Of a stretch of 64,000 nt of DNA, positions 28,890 through 36,892 are shown piece after piece. Under the pieces are notes generated by a model. That model was given only the letters and a program-made list of their open reading frames with translations. It ran no database searches and was not told the DNA's origin. Origin of the DNA: Roseomonas marmotae (lineage in GTDB: Bacteria > Pseudomonadota > Alphaproteobacteria > Acetobacterales > Acetobacteraceae); contig NZ_CP061094.1 of the NCBI RefSeq assembly GCF_017654485.1, positions 248,001 through 312,000 of the forward strand, in the 5' to 3' direction. Each line of letters begins with the position of its first letter. Position 1 is the first letter of the stretch. Position numbers and translations under genes: made by a program.

Positions 28890-30392
28890 ATGGAAGCCTT
28901 CCTCGGTGGCATGGGCATCCTGCTGGACCCCTTCACGCTCTTCATGATCGTCGCCGGCACGGTGCTGGGCATCACGGTCGGCGCGCTGCCGGGCATCAGC
29001 GGCAGCACCACCATCGCCCTGATGCTGCCGATCACCCTGGGCCTGGACCCGGTCGTCTCGCTCGCCTTCCTCGGCTCGATCTACTGCGCCGCCAATTTCG
29101 GCGGCTCCATCACCGCCATCCTGGTCAATGCGCCGGGCGACCCATCGGCCTCCGCCACGGCGCTGGAGGGCTACAAGATGGCCGAGCGCGGCGAGGCCGG
29201 CATGGCGCTGGGCATGTCCGCCGTGGCCAGCGCCATCGGCGGCATCTTCAGCGTCGTCGCCATGATTATCGCCGCGCCGCTGCTGGCGCGCGCGGCCTAT
29301 AGCTTCGGCCCGCCGGAATACCTCGCGCTGGCGCTCTTCGGCCTGTCCATGTGCGGCGCCGTGGGGGGCGACAGCGCCCTCAAGAACCTGATCGCCGCCG
29401 CCTTCGGCGTGCTGCTGGCCACGGTCGGGATCGACCTGACCACGGGGGTGGAGCGTTTCACCTTCGGCTTCTACGACCTCACGGACGGCGTCAGCTTCGT
29501 CGCGGCGCTGATCGGCCTCTTCGCGGTGGGCGAGATGCTGGACCAGGCGACGCAGCAGATGGGCAAGCCCAGCCTGCTGAAGATGGATGCCGTACGCATC
29601 CCCGGCCGCGCGGAATTCAAGAAATGCAACCGCAGCATCTGGCTGGGAAGCGGGCTCGGCACGGTGATCGGTGTCCTGCCGGCGCTGGGCGCCACCACGG
29701 CCGCCCTGATCGCCTATAACGAGACACGGCGCTGGTCCAAGCACCAGCATGAATTCGGCCACGGCTCGATCGAGGGCGTCGCGGGACCGGAGGCGGCCAA
29801 CAACGCGGCGGTCGGCGGCTGCATGGTGCCGACCCTGGCGCTGGGCATCCCCGGCAGCGCGACGACCGCCATCATCCTGGCGGGGCTGATCGTGCAGGGC
29901 GTGCGGCCCGGACCGCATCTCTTCACGGAGCAACCGACGCTGCTCTACGCCGTCTTCGCCTCCATGCTGGCGGCCAACCTGCTCTATCTCGTCATCGGCC
30001 TGGGGGCGGCGAAGCTCTTCGCGCGCATCAGCCTGATCCCGCCCGCGCTGCTCTGGCCGGCGGTCTTCGTGCTCTCCGTCATCGGGGCCTATGGCGCCAA
30101 CCAGTCGATGGGCGATGTCTGGCTGATGATGGGCTTCGGCGTCATCGGCTTCCTCTTCCGCCGCACCGGCTTCTCGCCCGCGCCGCTGATCATGGGGCTG
30201 GTGCTCGGCTCGATGGTGGAGGAAAGCCTGAAGCAGTCGATCCTGATCTTCGGGGACGATCTGGCCGGCGGCTTCCTGGGGCGGCCGATCGCCATGGGCC
30301 TCTTCGCCGTCACGGCGCTGGGCCTGCTGGGGCCGCCCGCGCTGCGGGCCCTGGCGCGGCTGCGCCAGCCGGCGGCGGCACCGCAGGCATGA
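28890..30392 (+). CDS. tctA: Tripartite tricarboxylate transporter large membrane subunit TctA
   Basis: At 500 residues it has the full TctA length and about 11-12 helices. Characteristic segments are GITVGALPGISGSTTIALMLPIT (residues about 30-52), YCAANFGGSITAILVNAPGDPS, and the inverted-repeat counterpart GVLPALGATTAALIAYNETRRWSKH followed by GSATTAIILAGLIVQGVRPG. It is the last gene of gntR-tctCBA and is followed by a strong hairpin. Together with TctB it carries the acid across the inner membrane. Confidence 0.95.
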   Translation: MEAFLGGMGILLDPFTLFMIVAGTVLGITVGALPGISGSTTIALMLPITLGLDPVVSLAFLGSIYCAANFGGSITAILVNAPGDPSASATALEGYKMAERGEAGMALGMSAVASAIGGIFSVVAMIIAAPLLARAAYSFGPPEYLALALFGLSMCGAVGGDSALKNLIAAAFGVLLATVGIDLTTGVERFTFGFYDLTDGVSFVAALIGLFAVGEMLDQATQQMGKPSLLKMDAVRIPGRAEFKKCNRSIWLGSGLGTVIGVLPALGATTAALIAYNETRRWSKHQHEFGHGSIEGVAGPEAANNAAVGGCMVPTLALGIPGSATTAIILAGLIVQGVRPGPHLFTEQPTLLYAVFASMLAANLLYLVIGLGAAKLFARISLIPPALLWPAVFVLSVIGAYGANQSMGDVWLMMGFGVIGFLFRRTGFSPAPLIMGLVLGSMVEESLKQSILIFGDDLAGGFLGRPIAMGLFAVTALGLLGPPALRALARLRQPAAAPQA

Positions 30393-30397
30393 CGGCC

Positions 30398-30421
30398 CCG
30401 GCCCCTCCCTGGAGGGGCCGG
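30398..30421 (+). terminator. Hairpin after tctA
   Basis: Perfect 11-bp arms (CCGGCCCCTCC / GGAGGGGCCGG) with a 2-nt loop begin 6 nt after the tctA stop. There is no T tract, but the position at an operon end and stability make it a good terminator candidate. Confidence 0.6.
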
Positions 30422-30525
30422 CGGCATCATCCCGCGCAACCCTCCTCGCACCGGGCGGTTCTTCCAGCCTGCCATGGGAAGCGCCGCGGCGACGGGCATC
30501 ATGGCCTTCGATCCAGGGAGTCCTG

Positions 30526-31692
30526 ATGCTCGACTTCATCCGCCCGACGACGTTGCAGGGCAGCGCCAAGGCACACGGCGACGGTGTTACCGACGACACC
30601 GCCGCCATCCAGGCCGCGCTCGATACCAGGAAATCCGTCTATCTGGACGAGGACCGCACCTACAAGATCACGGGTCCGCTGTTCTTCCGCCGCCCCGGCC
30701 AGCAATTCGGCAGCGCGACCGCGCAGGGCTGCACCCTCGCCTGCTACGGCTCCTCCGACATCCTCGACACGCACGGGATGCATGGCGTCCGGATCAAGGG
30801 ATTCCGGATGGTCGGCAAGCAGGGGGACGGGACGCGGAACCACACGGGCGGCTTCGGCATCCAGGTGGGCACGCAGGGCTCGCCGATGGCGGCGACCACC
30901 AGGCAGACCGGCGCCGTGGATATCGAGGACCTGATCTTCGATGGCATGTCCGGCGGCATCTCCATCACGGATGCGAACGGGGTCAACATCGCCGACGTGC
31001 AGATGGCGGCGATGCGGGATGCCGGCTTCGTTGTGCGGGCGCGCGACGCGAACCACCGCGTCGACAACATCCGCATCGAGAACGCGATCTACTCGGCGGC
31101 CAAGGAGGCGCGGGAGGATGGTTCAGGCGTGGGCCTGCTGATCGACGGCGAGGTGCATGGATGCGTGCTCGACTACTTCGTCACCGTCCGCCCGAGCTAC
31201 GGCATCAAGGTCGTCAATACCCATGGCGCCAACACGAAGGCGCGCCCCGCCTTCCTGTTCGGCTCGCATATCGGTTGCGACTTTCCGAAGTTCGAAGGCA
31301 TCTACATCGCCGAGATCGACCGCTGCCGCTTCCAGGATCTCTATTGCCACGGCTCCGAGACCAGCAATGGCATCACCTTCGAGCGTGGGGTCCGCGACGC
31401 CAAGATCATCGGCGCGAATGTCTCCGGCCACTACTGCTCCGCCATCAGCTTCGACGGCAACATCCTCGACCTTCACGCGGTGGAGGCCGACTGGTGCAGC
31501 CAGACCGCCCCCCATGCCTTCGCGGCGGTGCAGCTCGGCAGGAATGCCAGGAACGTGCGGGTGGTGGGCGGCGGCAATTCGGCCGGCGTCGGCAATGCCG
31601 CCTTCGGCATCTTCCGCGCCAGTCCGGCCACCGAGGTGGAACTCGCGGCGGCGGGCCAGTGGCGCGGCGCCTTCGGCGCGAAGAACTGGTAG
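30526..31692 (+). CDS. Right-handed beta-helix protein, pectate-lyase/tailspike-like
   Basis: This 388-residue protein starts with the pectate-lyase-superfamily N-terminus (GSAKAHGDGVTDDTAAIQAAL, with the D-G-x-x-D-D-T-x-A-I-Q signature) and continues as many short strands with regular Gly/Asp/Asn turns. The same motif opens many phage tailspikes and some polysaccharide lyases. There is no signal peptide and no catalytic set I can assign. GGGAG lies 5 nt before the ATG. It stands alone, between a terminator hairpin and a 295-nt gap, so no neighbour explains it. It may be of phage or horizontally acquired origin, but base composition matches its surroundings. Confidence 0.65.
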   Translation: MLDFIRPTTLQGSAKAHGDGVTDDTAAIQAALDTRKSVYLDEDRTYKITGPLFFRRPGQQFGSATAQGCTLACYGSSDILDTHGMHGVRIKGFRMVGKQGDGTRNHTGGFGIQVGTQGSPMAATTRQTGAVDIEDLIFDGMSGGISITDANGVNIADVQMAAMRDAGFVVRARDANHRVDNIRIENAIYSAAKEAREDGSGVGLLIDGEVHGCVLDYFVTVRPSYGIKVVNTHGANTKARPAFLFGSHIGCDFPKFEGIYIAEIDRCRFQDLYCHGSETSNGITFERGVRDAKIIGANVSGHYCSAISFDGNILDLHAVEADWCSQTAPHAFAAVQLGRNARNVRVVGGGNSAGVGNAAFGIFRASPATEVELAAAGQWRGAFGAKNW

Positions 31693-31987
31693 CCAAGGCC
31701 CCCACTGGCACGGCGCGGAGAGCGGCAGACTGTTCCAGACTGAAGTGGCGGGTCTTCGCGCCCTTGTGAAGGCAGTCCAGCCTCGTCCCGCCGCTGCCCT
31801 CCCGCACTGCGCCGGACAGGCCGTTCTGGCTGAGCTTGCCAGGAGAGGAGCCTGGGCATCCTTCCGTTTTCCCCGGACCGCAACTTGACAGTCTTGAAGC
31901 ATGCTGACGATGCTTCGCAGCTATCTCAGTGCAATACGGCGGTCGGCGGCCATGACGAGACCGGCCGGGAAAGGGGAGAGGCGCCAC
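31693..31987. other. Intergenic region upstream of the MHS transporter
   Basis: The 295-nt stretch has no convincing gene. Its main content is a promoter-like element near the end (31885-31914) with an overlapping inverted repeat. The open frames on both strands have no family match that I recognise. Confidence 0.5.
31885..31914 (+). promoter_or_regulatory. Sigma-70-like promoter candidate with overlapping inverted repeat
   Basis: A perfect TTGACA (31885-31890) is followed after 18 nt by GATGCT (31909-31914), a weak -10. An inverted repeat, AAGCAT-GCTGACG-ATGCTT (31897-31915), covers the spacer and the -10, where a repressor could act. The transporter start is at 31988. Confidence 0.4.
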
Positions 31988-33283
31988 ATGTCAGGACGCA
32001 GCACCGTCGCCGCGGAACCAGCCGACCAGATGACCGCCAGGAGGGCCGTCACAGCGGCGGTCATCGGCAATGTGCTGGAATGGTACGATTTCGCGGTCTA
32101 CGGCTTCGTGGCCACCATCCTGGCGCGTCGCTTCTTCCCCAGCGAGGACCCGACCACCGCCCTGCTCGCCACCTTCGCCGCCTTCGGCGTCGGCTTCGTG
32201 GTGCGGCCGCTGGGCGGCATCATCATCGGACGCATGGGCGATACCCACGGGCGCAAGGCCGCGCTGCTGCTGACCATCTTCATGATGGCCTTCGGCACCG
32301 TCGCCATCGGGCTGCTGCCGACCTATGAGAGCATCGGCATGCTCGCCCCCATCCTGCTGGTCGTCTGCCGGCTGGCGCAGGGCTTCGCCGCCGGCGGCGA
32401 ATGGGGCGGCTCCACGGCCTTCATCGTGGAATGGGCGCCGAAGAACCAGCGCGGTTTCTTCGGCAGCTTCCAGCAGGCCAGCGTGGCGGGGGGACTGCTG
32501 CTGGGTTCCGGCATCGCGGCCCTCTTCAGCACCCTGCTCGCGCCCGAGGCCATGGAGTCCTGGGGCTGGCGCATCCCCTTCCTGCTCGGCGGCGCGTTGA
32601 TTCCGCTCGGCGTCTACATGCGCCGCAACATCGACGAGACGCCCGCCTACCGGGAGGCTGTGGCCGAGGCCGAGACGGCGCCAGCCGCGCAGGCGGAAGG
32701 GAACTGGACGCTGGCCGCCCGGGCCTTCGGCTTCACCATTCTCTGGACCGTCTCCTACTACATCATGCTCAACTACATGCCGACCTTCACGCAGCAGCAT
32801 GCGGGGCTGAGCCGGTCGGAGGCGCTGTGGTCGAATACCATCGGCCTGGTGGTGCTGGTCGTGACCATCCCGCTGATGGGCGCGCTGTCCGACCGCTGGG
32901 GGCGCAAGCCGCTGCTGCTGGCCTGCTGCCTGGCCTTCGTGGTGCTGACCTACCCGCTTTTCATGCTGCTGCTCTCCGGCGGCGGGCTGGGGACGGTGAT
33001 CCTGATCCAGATCATCTTCGCAGTGATGATCGCCGCCTTCTCCGGCCCCGGCCCGGCCGCCATCTCGGAAATCTTCCCGACCGCCTCCCGCTCCACCTAT
33101 ATGTCCACGGGCTACAGCCTCGCGGTCGCTGTCTTCGGCGGCTTCGCGCCCTATATCGCGACATGGCTGATCGCGAGGACGGGTTCGCCGATTTCGCCGA
33201 CCTACTACCTGATCGCGGCGGCGATCCTGTCCACCCTGGTCATCCTGCGGATGCGCGAGACCGCGCATGCCGACCTGAAGTGA
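31988..33283 (+). CDS. MHS-family MFS transporter (ProP/KgtP-like metabolite:H+ symporter)
   Basis: This 431-residue protein has 12 predicted helices and the MHS hallmarks: GNVLEWYDFAVYGFVATIL near the N-terminus, RPLGGIIIGRMGDTHGRKAAL (loop 2-3 motif A with the preceding family extension) and LAQGFAAGGEWGGSTAFIVE in helix 5. These carriers import carboxylates, betaines or aromatic acids with protons. The ATG at 31988 follows a GGGGAGAGG. It leads an operon with a deacetylase-like hydrolase 20 nt downstream and an SDR, so its substrate is probably what those enzymes process. Confidence 0.92.
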   Translation: MSGRSTVAAEPADQMTARRAVTAAVIGNVLEWYDFAVYGFVATILARRFFPSEDPTTALLATFAAFGVGFVVRPLGGIIIGRMGDTHGRKAALLLTIFMMAFGTVAIGLLPTYESIGMLAPILLVVCRLAQGFAAGGEWGGSTAFIVEWAPKNQRGFFGSFQQASVAGGLLLGSGIAALFSTLLAPEAMESWGWRIPFLLGGALIPLGVYMRRNIDETPAYREAVAEAETAPAAQAEGNWTLAARAFGFTILWTVSYYIMLNYMPTFTQQHAGLSRSEALWSNTIGLVVLVVTIPLMGALSDRWGRKPLLLACCLAFVVLTYPLFMLLLSGGGLGTVILIQIIFAVMIAAFSGPGPAAISEIFPTASRSTYMSTGYSLAVAVFGGFAPYIATWLIARTGSPISPTYYLIAAAILSTLVILRMRETAHADLK

Positions 33284-33303
33284 TCCGAGCAAGGAATCCG
33301 GCC

Positions 33304-34218
33304 ATGGCCCAGAATGATCCGAACGACGTCTCGCGGATGGAACCCTGGCAGTGGCCGGACCCGCACTGGCAGGGGCTGATCCGGCAGGTGCGCGCCGGGC
33401 GGCCGCTGCGGCCGAAGCAGTGGCAGGGCGGCGCCCGCTGCGCCGTTGCGCTCTCCTTCGACAGCGACCACGAGACCAATGAGCTGCGGGACGGCGGCAA
33501 GTCCATCGGCCGCCTGGCCTGGGGCCAGTATGGCAACCGCGTGGGCGTGCCGCGCATCGCCAAGCTGCTGGACCGGCACGGCATCCGCGCCACCTTCTAT
33601 GTCCCGGCCGTGGCCGCCATGACCTATCCCGACGAGCAGCGCGCGCTGGTCGCCGCCGGGCACGAGATCGGCATCCATGGCTGGATCCATGAGCTGAATT
33701 CCGTGCTGCCCTACGAGGTCGAGCGCGACCTCATGTTCCGCGCCACGGACAAGCTGGAGGAGATCACGGGCATCCGTCCCGTCGGCCTTCGCACGCCCTC
33801 CTGGGATTTCAGCCCGAACACGCTGCGGATCGAGCGCGAACTGGGCCTGCTTTACGATTCCTCTCTGATGGCAGACGAGGATTGCTATGAGCTGGTGATG
33901 GAGGATGAGCCCACCGGCATCGTCGAGCTGCCGGTGGAATGGGTGCGCGACGATGCCGTGTATTTCATGATGCACCGCTTCCAGTCGCTGCGGCCCTATA
34001 CGCCGCCCGAGGATGTGCTGAACATCTTCCGTCGCGAATTCGACGCGGCCTATGAGGATGGCGGCGTGTTCCAGCTGACCTGCCACCCGCATATCATCGG
34101 CTACCGTTCCCGCATCTGGATCCTGGAGGAGCTGATCCGCCACGCCAAGTCGAAGGGCGATGTCTGGTTCGCCACGCATGCGGAAGTCGCCGCCTATGCC
34201 CGCGACCACGCGGCCTGA
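33304..34218 (+). CDS. Polysaccharide-deacetylase-fold (NodB-like) hydrolase, PuuE/HpPgdA-like
   Basis: The 304-residue protein has the NodB motifs: ALSFDSDHET (motif 1 Asp pair), HEIGIHGWIHE (motif 2 H-x3-H type), LRTPSWDFSPNT (motif 3) and QLTCHPHIIGY (motif 5 His). This arrangement without a signal peptide, in a roughly 300-residue cytoplasmic protein, matches the PuuE-like allantoinase / HpPgdA subgroup rather than exported chitin deacetylases. It would hydrolyse an amide with a divalent metal. It lies between a metabolite importer and an SDR, so the substrate is probably a small imported amide, which is inference. Confidence 0.82.
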   Translation: MAQNDPNDVSRMEPWQWPDPHWQGLIRQVRAGRPLRPKQWQGGARCAVALSFDSDHETNELRDGGKSIGRLAWGQYGNRVGVPRIAKLLDRHGIRATFYVPAVAAMTYPDEQRALVAAGHEIGIHGWIHELNSVLPYEVERDLMFRATDKLEEITGIRPVGLRTPSWDFSPNTLRIERELGLLYDSSLMADEDCYELVMEDEPTGIVELPVEWVRDDAVYFMMHRFQSLRPYTPPEDVLNIFRREFDAAYEDGGVFQLTCHPHIIGYRSRIWILEELIRHAKSKGDVWFATHAEVAAYARDHAA

Positions 34219-34222
34219 CGCG

Positions 34223-34969
34223 ATGCTGATCGATTTCACGGGCCAGACGGTGCTGGTCACCGGTGCCGCGCGCGGCATCGGGCGCGGCATCGTCGAGGGC
34301 TTCGCCGCCAGCGGCGCGCGGGTGGTGGCCACCGATGTCCTCGCCGCGCCGCTGGAGCAGATGGCCGGGGAGGTGCCCGGCCAGGTGGAGCCGCATGTGC
34401 TGGATGTCACGGATGCCGCGGCGGTGGAGGCGCTGGTCCAGCGCATCCAGCCGGTCGATGTGCTCGTGCATGTCGCGGGCGGCGTGCTGGGGCAGTCGCG
34501 CAAGCCGCTGGAGGAGATCACGGATGGCGACTGGGACGCCATCATGGACGTGAACCTGCGTGGCGCCTTCCATGCCTGCCGGGCCGTCGCGCCGGGGATG
34601 AAGCAGCGCCGCGCCGGGCGGATCGTCATCATCTCCAGCGGCGCGGGGCTGCGCCCCAGCCTGACCGGCATCCATGCCTATGGCACCGCCAAGACCGCGC
34701 AGATCGGGCTGGTGCGGCAGATCTCGGTCGAGCTCGGGCCTTATGACATCACGGTGAATGCCGTGGCGCCGGGCTTCCTGCGGACCAGCCCGGACTACGA
34801 GCGGCAATGGGCCTCCTATGGCGCGGAGGGGCAGGAAGCCATGCTGAACCGCATCCCCATGCGCCGCCTGGGGGAGCCGGCGGATATCGCCAGCGCCGTG
34901 CAGTTCCTGGCCTCCGCCCAGGCTTCCTGGATCACGGGGCAGGTGCTGCCCGTCAACGGCGGCAGCTGA
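34223..34969 (+). CDS. Short-chain dehydrogenase/reductase
   Basis: This 248-residue classical SDR has the nucleotide motif VTGAARGIGRG (near 13-23), VHVAGG in place of NNAG, catalytic Ser in IISSGAG, and the Tyr-x3-Lys pair in HAYGTAKTAQIG. The C-terminal GEPADIASAVQFLAS and TGQVLPVNGGS are standard. It should oxidise or reduce an alcohol/ketone with NAD(P). It starts 5 nt after the deacetylase stop, in the same operon as the MHS transporter. Substrate unknown. Confidence 0.92.
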   Translation: MLIDFTGQTVLVTGAARGIGRGIVEGFAASGARVVATDVLAAPLEQMAGEVPGQVEPHVLDVTDAAAVEALVQRIQPVDVLVHVAGGVLGQSRKPLEEITDGDWDAIMDVNLRGAFHACRAVAPGMKQRRAGRIVIISSGAGLRPSLTGIHAYGTAKTAQIGLVRQISVELGPYDITVNAVAPGFLRTSPDYERQWASYGAEGQEAMLNRIPMRRLGEPADIASAVQFLASAQASWITGQVLPVNGGS

Positions 34970-35157
34970 GGCGCCCGGCGGGCCGGGCGGCCGGAGGATT
35001 CCTCGGCATCCTCGTCCGCAGGGACCGGCTCGTCTGGCGGGGCGCCGAAATCCTCGGCTACGGCCTGGGCGAGCGCTGCCGGACGGTTCCGCTTGAAGGC
35101 CGGAAGGTCTTCCTGCCGCGCAGCCTCAGGGAAGACGGGGTTGTCGCCGCTTCCCAT
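34816..35157 (-). CDS. Possible small acidic protein overlapping the SDR 3' end
   Basis: A 113-codon minus-strand frame starts MGSGDNPVFPEAARQEDL. Its first 55 residues (Glu/Asp-rich, with an amphipathic stretch ALAQAVAEDF) look like protein, and their third codon positions are mostly G/C. The rest runs 154 nt into the opposite strand of the SDR gene and looks like shadow. AGGAAA lies 8 nt before the ATG. It could be a real short gene whose end overlaps, or chance. I recognise no family. Confidence 0.3.
   Translation of the reverse strand: MGSGDNPVFPEAARQEDLPAFKRNRPAALAQAVAEDFGAPPDEPVPADEDAEESSGRPARRAPQLPPLTGSTCPVIQEAWAEARNCTALAISAGSPRRRMGMRFSMASCPSAP
34972..34989 (+). terminator. Hairpin directly after the SDR stop
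   Basis: Arms of 7 bp (CGCCCGG / CCGGGCG) with a 4-nt loop lie 2 nt after the stop of the last gene of the MHS-deacetylase-SDR operon. No T tract follows. Confidence 0.45.
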
Positions 35158-35205
35158 CCTCGCTTTCCTGCCCGGCCGTCATTCGCCGGCGCTCCCGCGT
35201 GACCG

Positions 35206-35517
35206 CTAGATGAACTGGCCGCGCAGGAAGCCCAGCGCCGGCAGCGGCCGCCAGCTGCGCGGCAGCTCGGCGCGGCGGATCGTCGATACGCTGTAATTGG
35301 GCACTGGCATGCTGGAACTTCGCAGGAAGCCGGCATAGGCGCGCACCTGCTGTTCCCGCCATATGCGGTCGGCATCGGCGGCGGCGCGGCTGGCATAGAT
35401 CTCGGCGATCCTGGTCTTCCGGCCAACGGCGGCGACGACGGCCCAGAGCTTGTCGTCGCGTGTGCGGCTGAAATTCACCACCCGGTCGGGGGGCTGGGCA
35501 TCCTCTGACTGATTCAT
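35206..35517 (-). CDS. Hypothetical protein, 103 residues
   Basis: The product begins MNQSEDAQPPDRVVNFSRTR and is rich in Arg and Ala, with the segment KTRIAEIYASRAAADADRIWREQQ in the middle. No signal peptide, membrane segment or known motif is evident. The ATG at 35517 has a GGAGG that sits only 1 nt away; a TTG 39 nt upstream is an alternative start. It is alone on the minus strand, upstream of a second doubtful small frame. I do not recognise it. Confidence 0.5.
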   Translation of the reverse strand: MNQSEDAQPPDRVVNFSRTRDDKLWAVVAAVGRKTRIAEIYASRAAADADRIWREQQVRAYAGFLRSSSMPVPNYSVSTIRRAELPRSWRPLPALGFLRGQFI

Positions 35518-35719
35518 GCCTCCGCTCTCATCAGTTCGGTTCCAGCGTAACGCCAACGGGCCTGCGCGTGCAGCGAAAGAATCCGTGCCCCGATGCCCGC
35601 GCGGCCCCCGACCCGGCGACCGTCGTTACCGTCCGCGCGAAAAGTTGAAAGACCTGGGATCATGACGTGATTTTCCGGAATATGGGGAGCGCCATGCTGG
35701 CGGGCGACACTCCCCTGGA

Positions 35720-36892
35720 ATGGACGCGCTTGCACGGGGCGGAAAGGCACGACTAACGTTTCCCCCGGCGCAGACGCCCCATGCAAGGAAAACGGCCCTG
35801 TTATCCGCCGGCGATTCCGCGAGAGTGCCGACCGGCCTGCGGTTGGAGGGGGTGACGCGGCGCTTCGGGCAGACCGTGGCGGTGCATCCGCTCGACCTCT
35901 CCATCGGGGGGGGCGAGATGCTGGCGCTGCTCGGCCCCTCCGGCTGCGGCAAGACCACCACTCTCCGTATGGTCGCCGGCTTCGAGCAGCCCGATGCCGG
36001 TCGCGTGATCATCGGTGGAGAGGATGTGACGCCGCAACGCCCGGCCAGGCGCCGCCTCGGCATGGTGTTCCAGAACTACAGCCTGTTTCCACATATGACG
36101 GTGGCCGAGAATGTGGCCTTCGGGCTGCGGATGCAGTCGGTACCGCGCCCGGAGCGCGACAGGCGCGTGCGGGCCATGCTGGAATTGGTGCAGCTGGCGC
36201 CGCTGGAGAACCGCCGCCCGGCGCAGCTCTCGGGCGGGCAGCAGCAGCGCGTGGCGCTGGCCCGTTCGCTGATCACGGAACCCCGTGTCCTGCTGCTGGA
36301 CGAACCGCTCGGCGCGCTGGACAAGAACCTGCGGGAGAGCATGCAGTTCGAGCTGCGCTCGTTGCAGCGGCGGCTCGGCATCACCACCCTGCTCGTCACG
36401 CATGACCAGGAGGAGGCGCTGTCGATGAGCGACCGTGTCGCCGTCATGCGCGCCGGGCGCGTCGTGCAGGCCGGCGCGCCGGCATCCATCTATGACCGCC
36501 CGGCCACGCGCTTCGTCGCCGCCTTCCTCGGCACCTCCAACCTCTTCTCCGGCGCCGCGCGGCAGGGCGAGATGCGGCTGGGGGCCGGCGGCACCATCCG
36601 CCTGCCCGACGCAACCGCGCAGGGCGCGGCCATCCTCTCCGTGCGGCCCGAGCGGATCGCCGTGGGGGAGCAGGCCCAAGGCCTGGACAACAGCTTCGAT
36701 GCCGTGGTGCGCAGCGCCGCCTTCCGCGGCAGCTTCTTCGCCTATGAGCTGGAGGCACCGGCCCTGGGCCAGGTGCTCTATGCCTATCGTCATCCGCAGG
36801 GTTCGCTGGGCGAGGCCATGATCGCGCCCGGTGCCGGGACACGCCTGGGATGGCGCGCCGAGGATGGCGTGATCGTGGAGGAAGACCAGTGA
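35720..36892 (+). CDS. ABC importer ATPase, spermidine/putrescine (PotA/CUT1-like) type
   Basis: The 390-residue ATPase has Walker A LGPSGCGKTTTL (near 71-82), Q-loop FQNYSLFPH, signature LSGGQQQRVALARS, Walker B VLLLDEPLGALD and the His switch LVTHDQEEAL, then a C-terminal regulatory OB-type domain (ILSVRPERIAVGE). The first 35 residues precede the domain and may not be translated; a GTG at 35825 is an alternative start. It heads a seven-gene operon and ends overlapping hyuA (GTGA). It should energise the permeases and binding protein encoded downstream. Confidence 0.92.
   Translation: MDALARGGKARLTFPPAQTPHARKTALLSAGDSARVPTGLRLEGVTRRFGQTVAVHPLDLSIGGGEMLALLGPSGCGKTTTLRMVAGFEQPDAGRVIIGGEDVTPQRPARRRLGMVFQNYSLFPHMTVAENVAFGLRMQSVPRPERDRRVRAMLELVQLAPLENRRPAQLSGGQQQRVALARSLITEPRVLLLDEPLGALDKNLRESMQFELRSLQRRLGITTLLVTHDQEEALSMSDRVAVMRAGRVVQAGAPASIYDRPATRFVAAFLGTSNLFSGAARQGEMRLGAGGTIRLPDATAQGAAILSVRPERIAVGEQAQGLDNSFDAVVRSAAFRGSFFAYELEAPALGQVLYAYRHPQGSLGEAMIAPGAGTRLGWRAEDGVIVEEDQ

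Noticed and set aside
31473..31883. Minus-strand frame opposite the beta-helix gene's end and the following gap
   Set aside because: No ribosome site, no family resemblance, and its codons mirror those of the opposite gene; treated as shadow.
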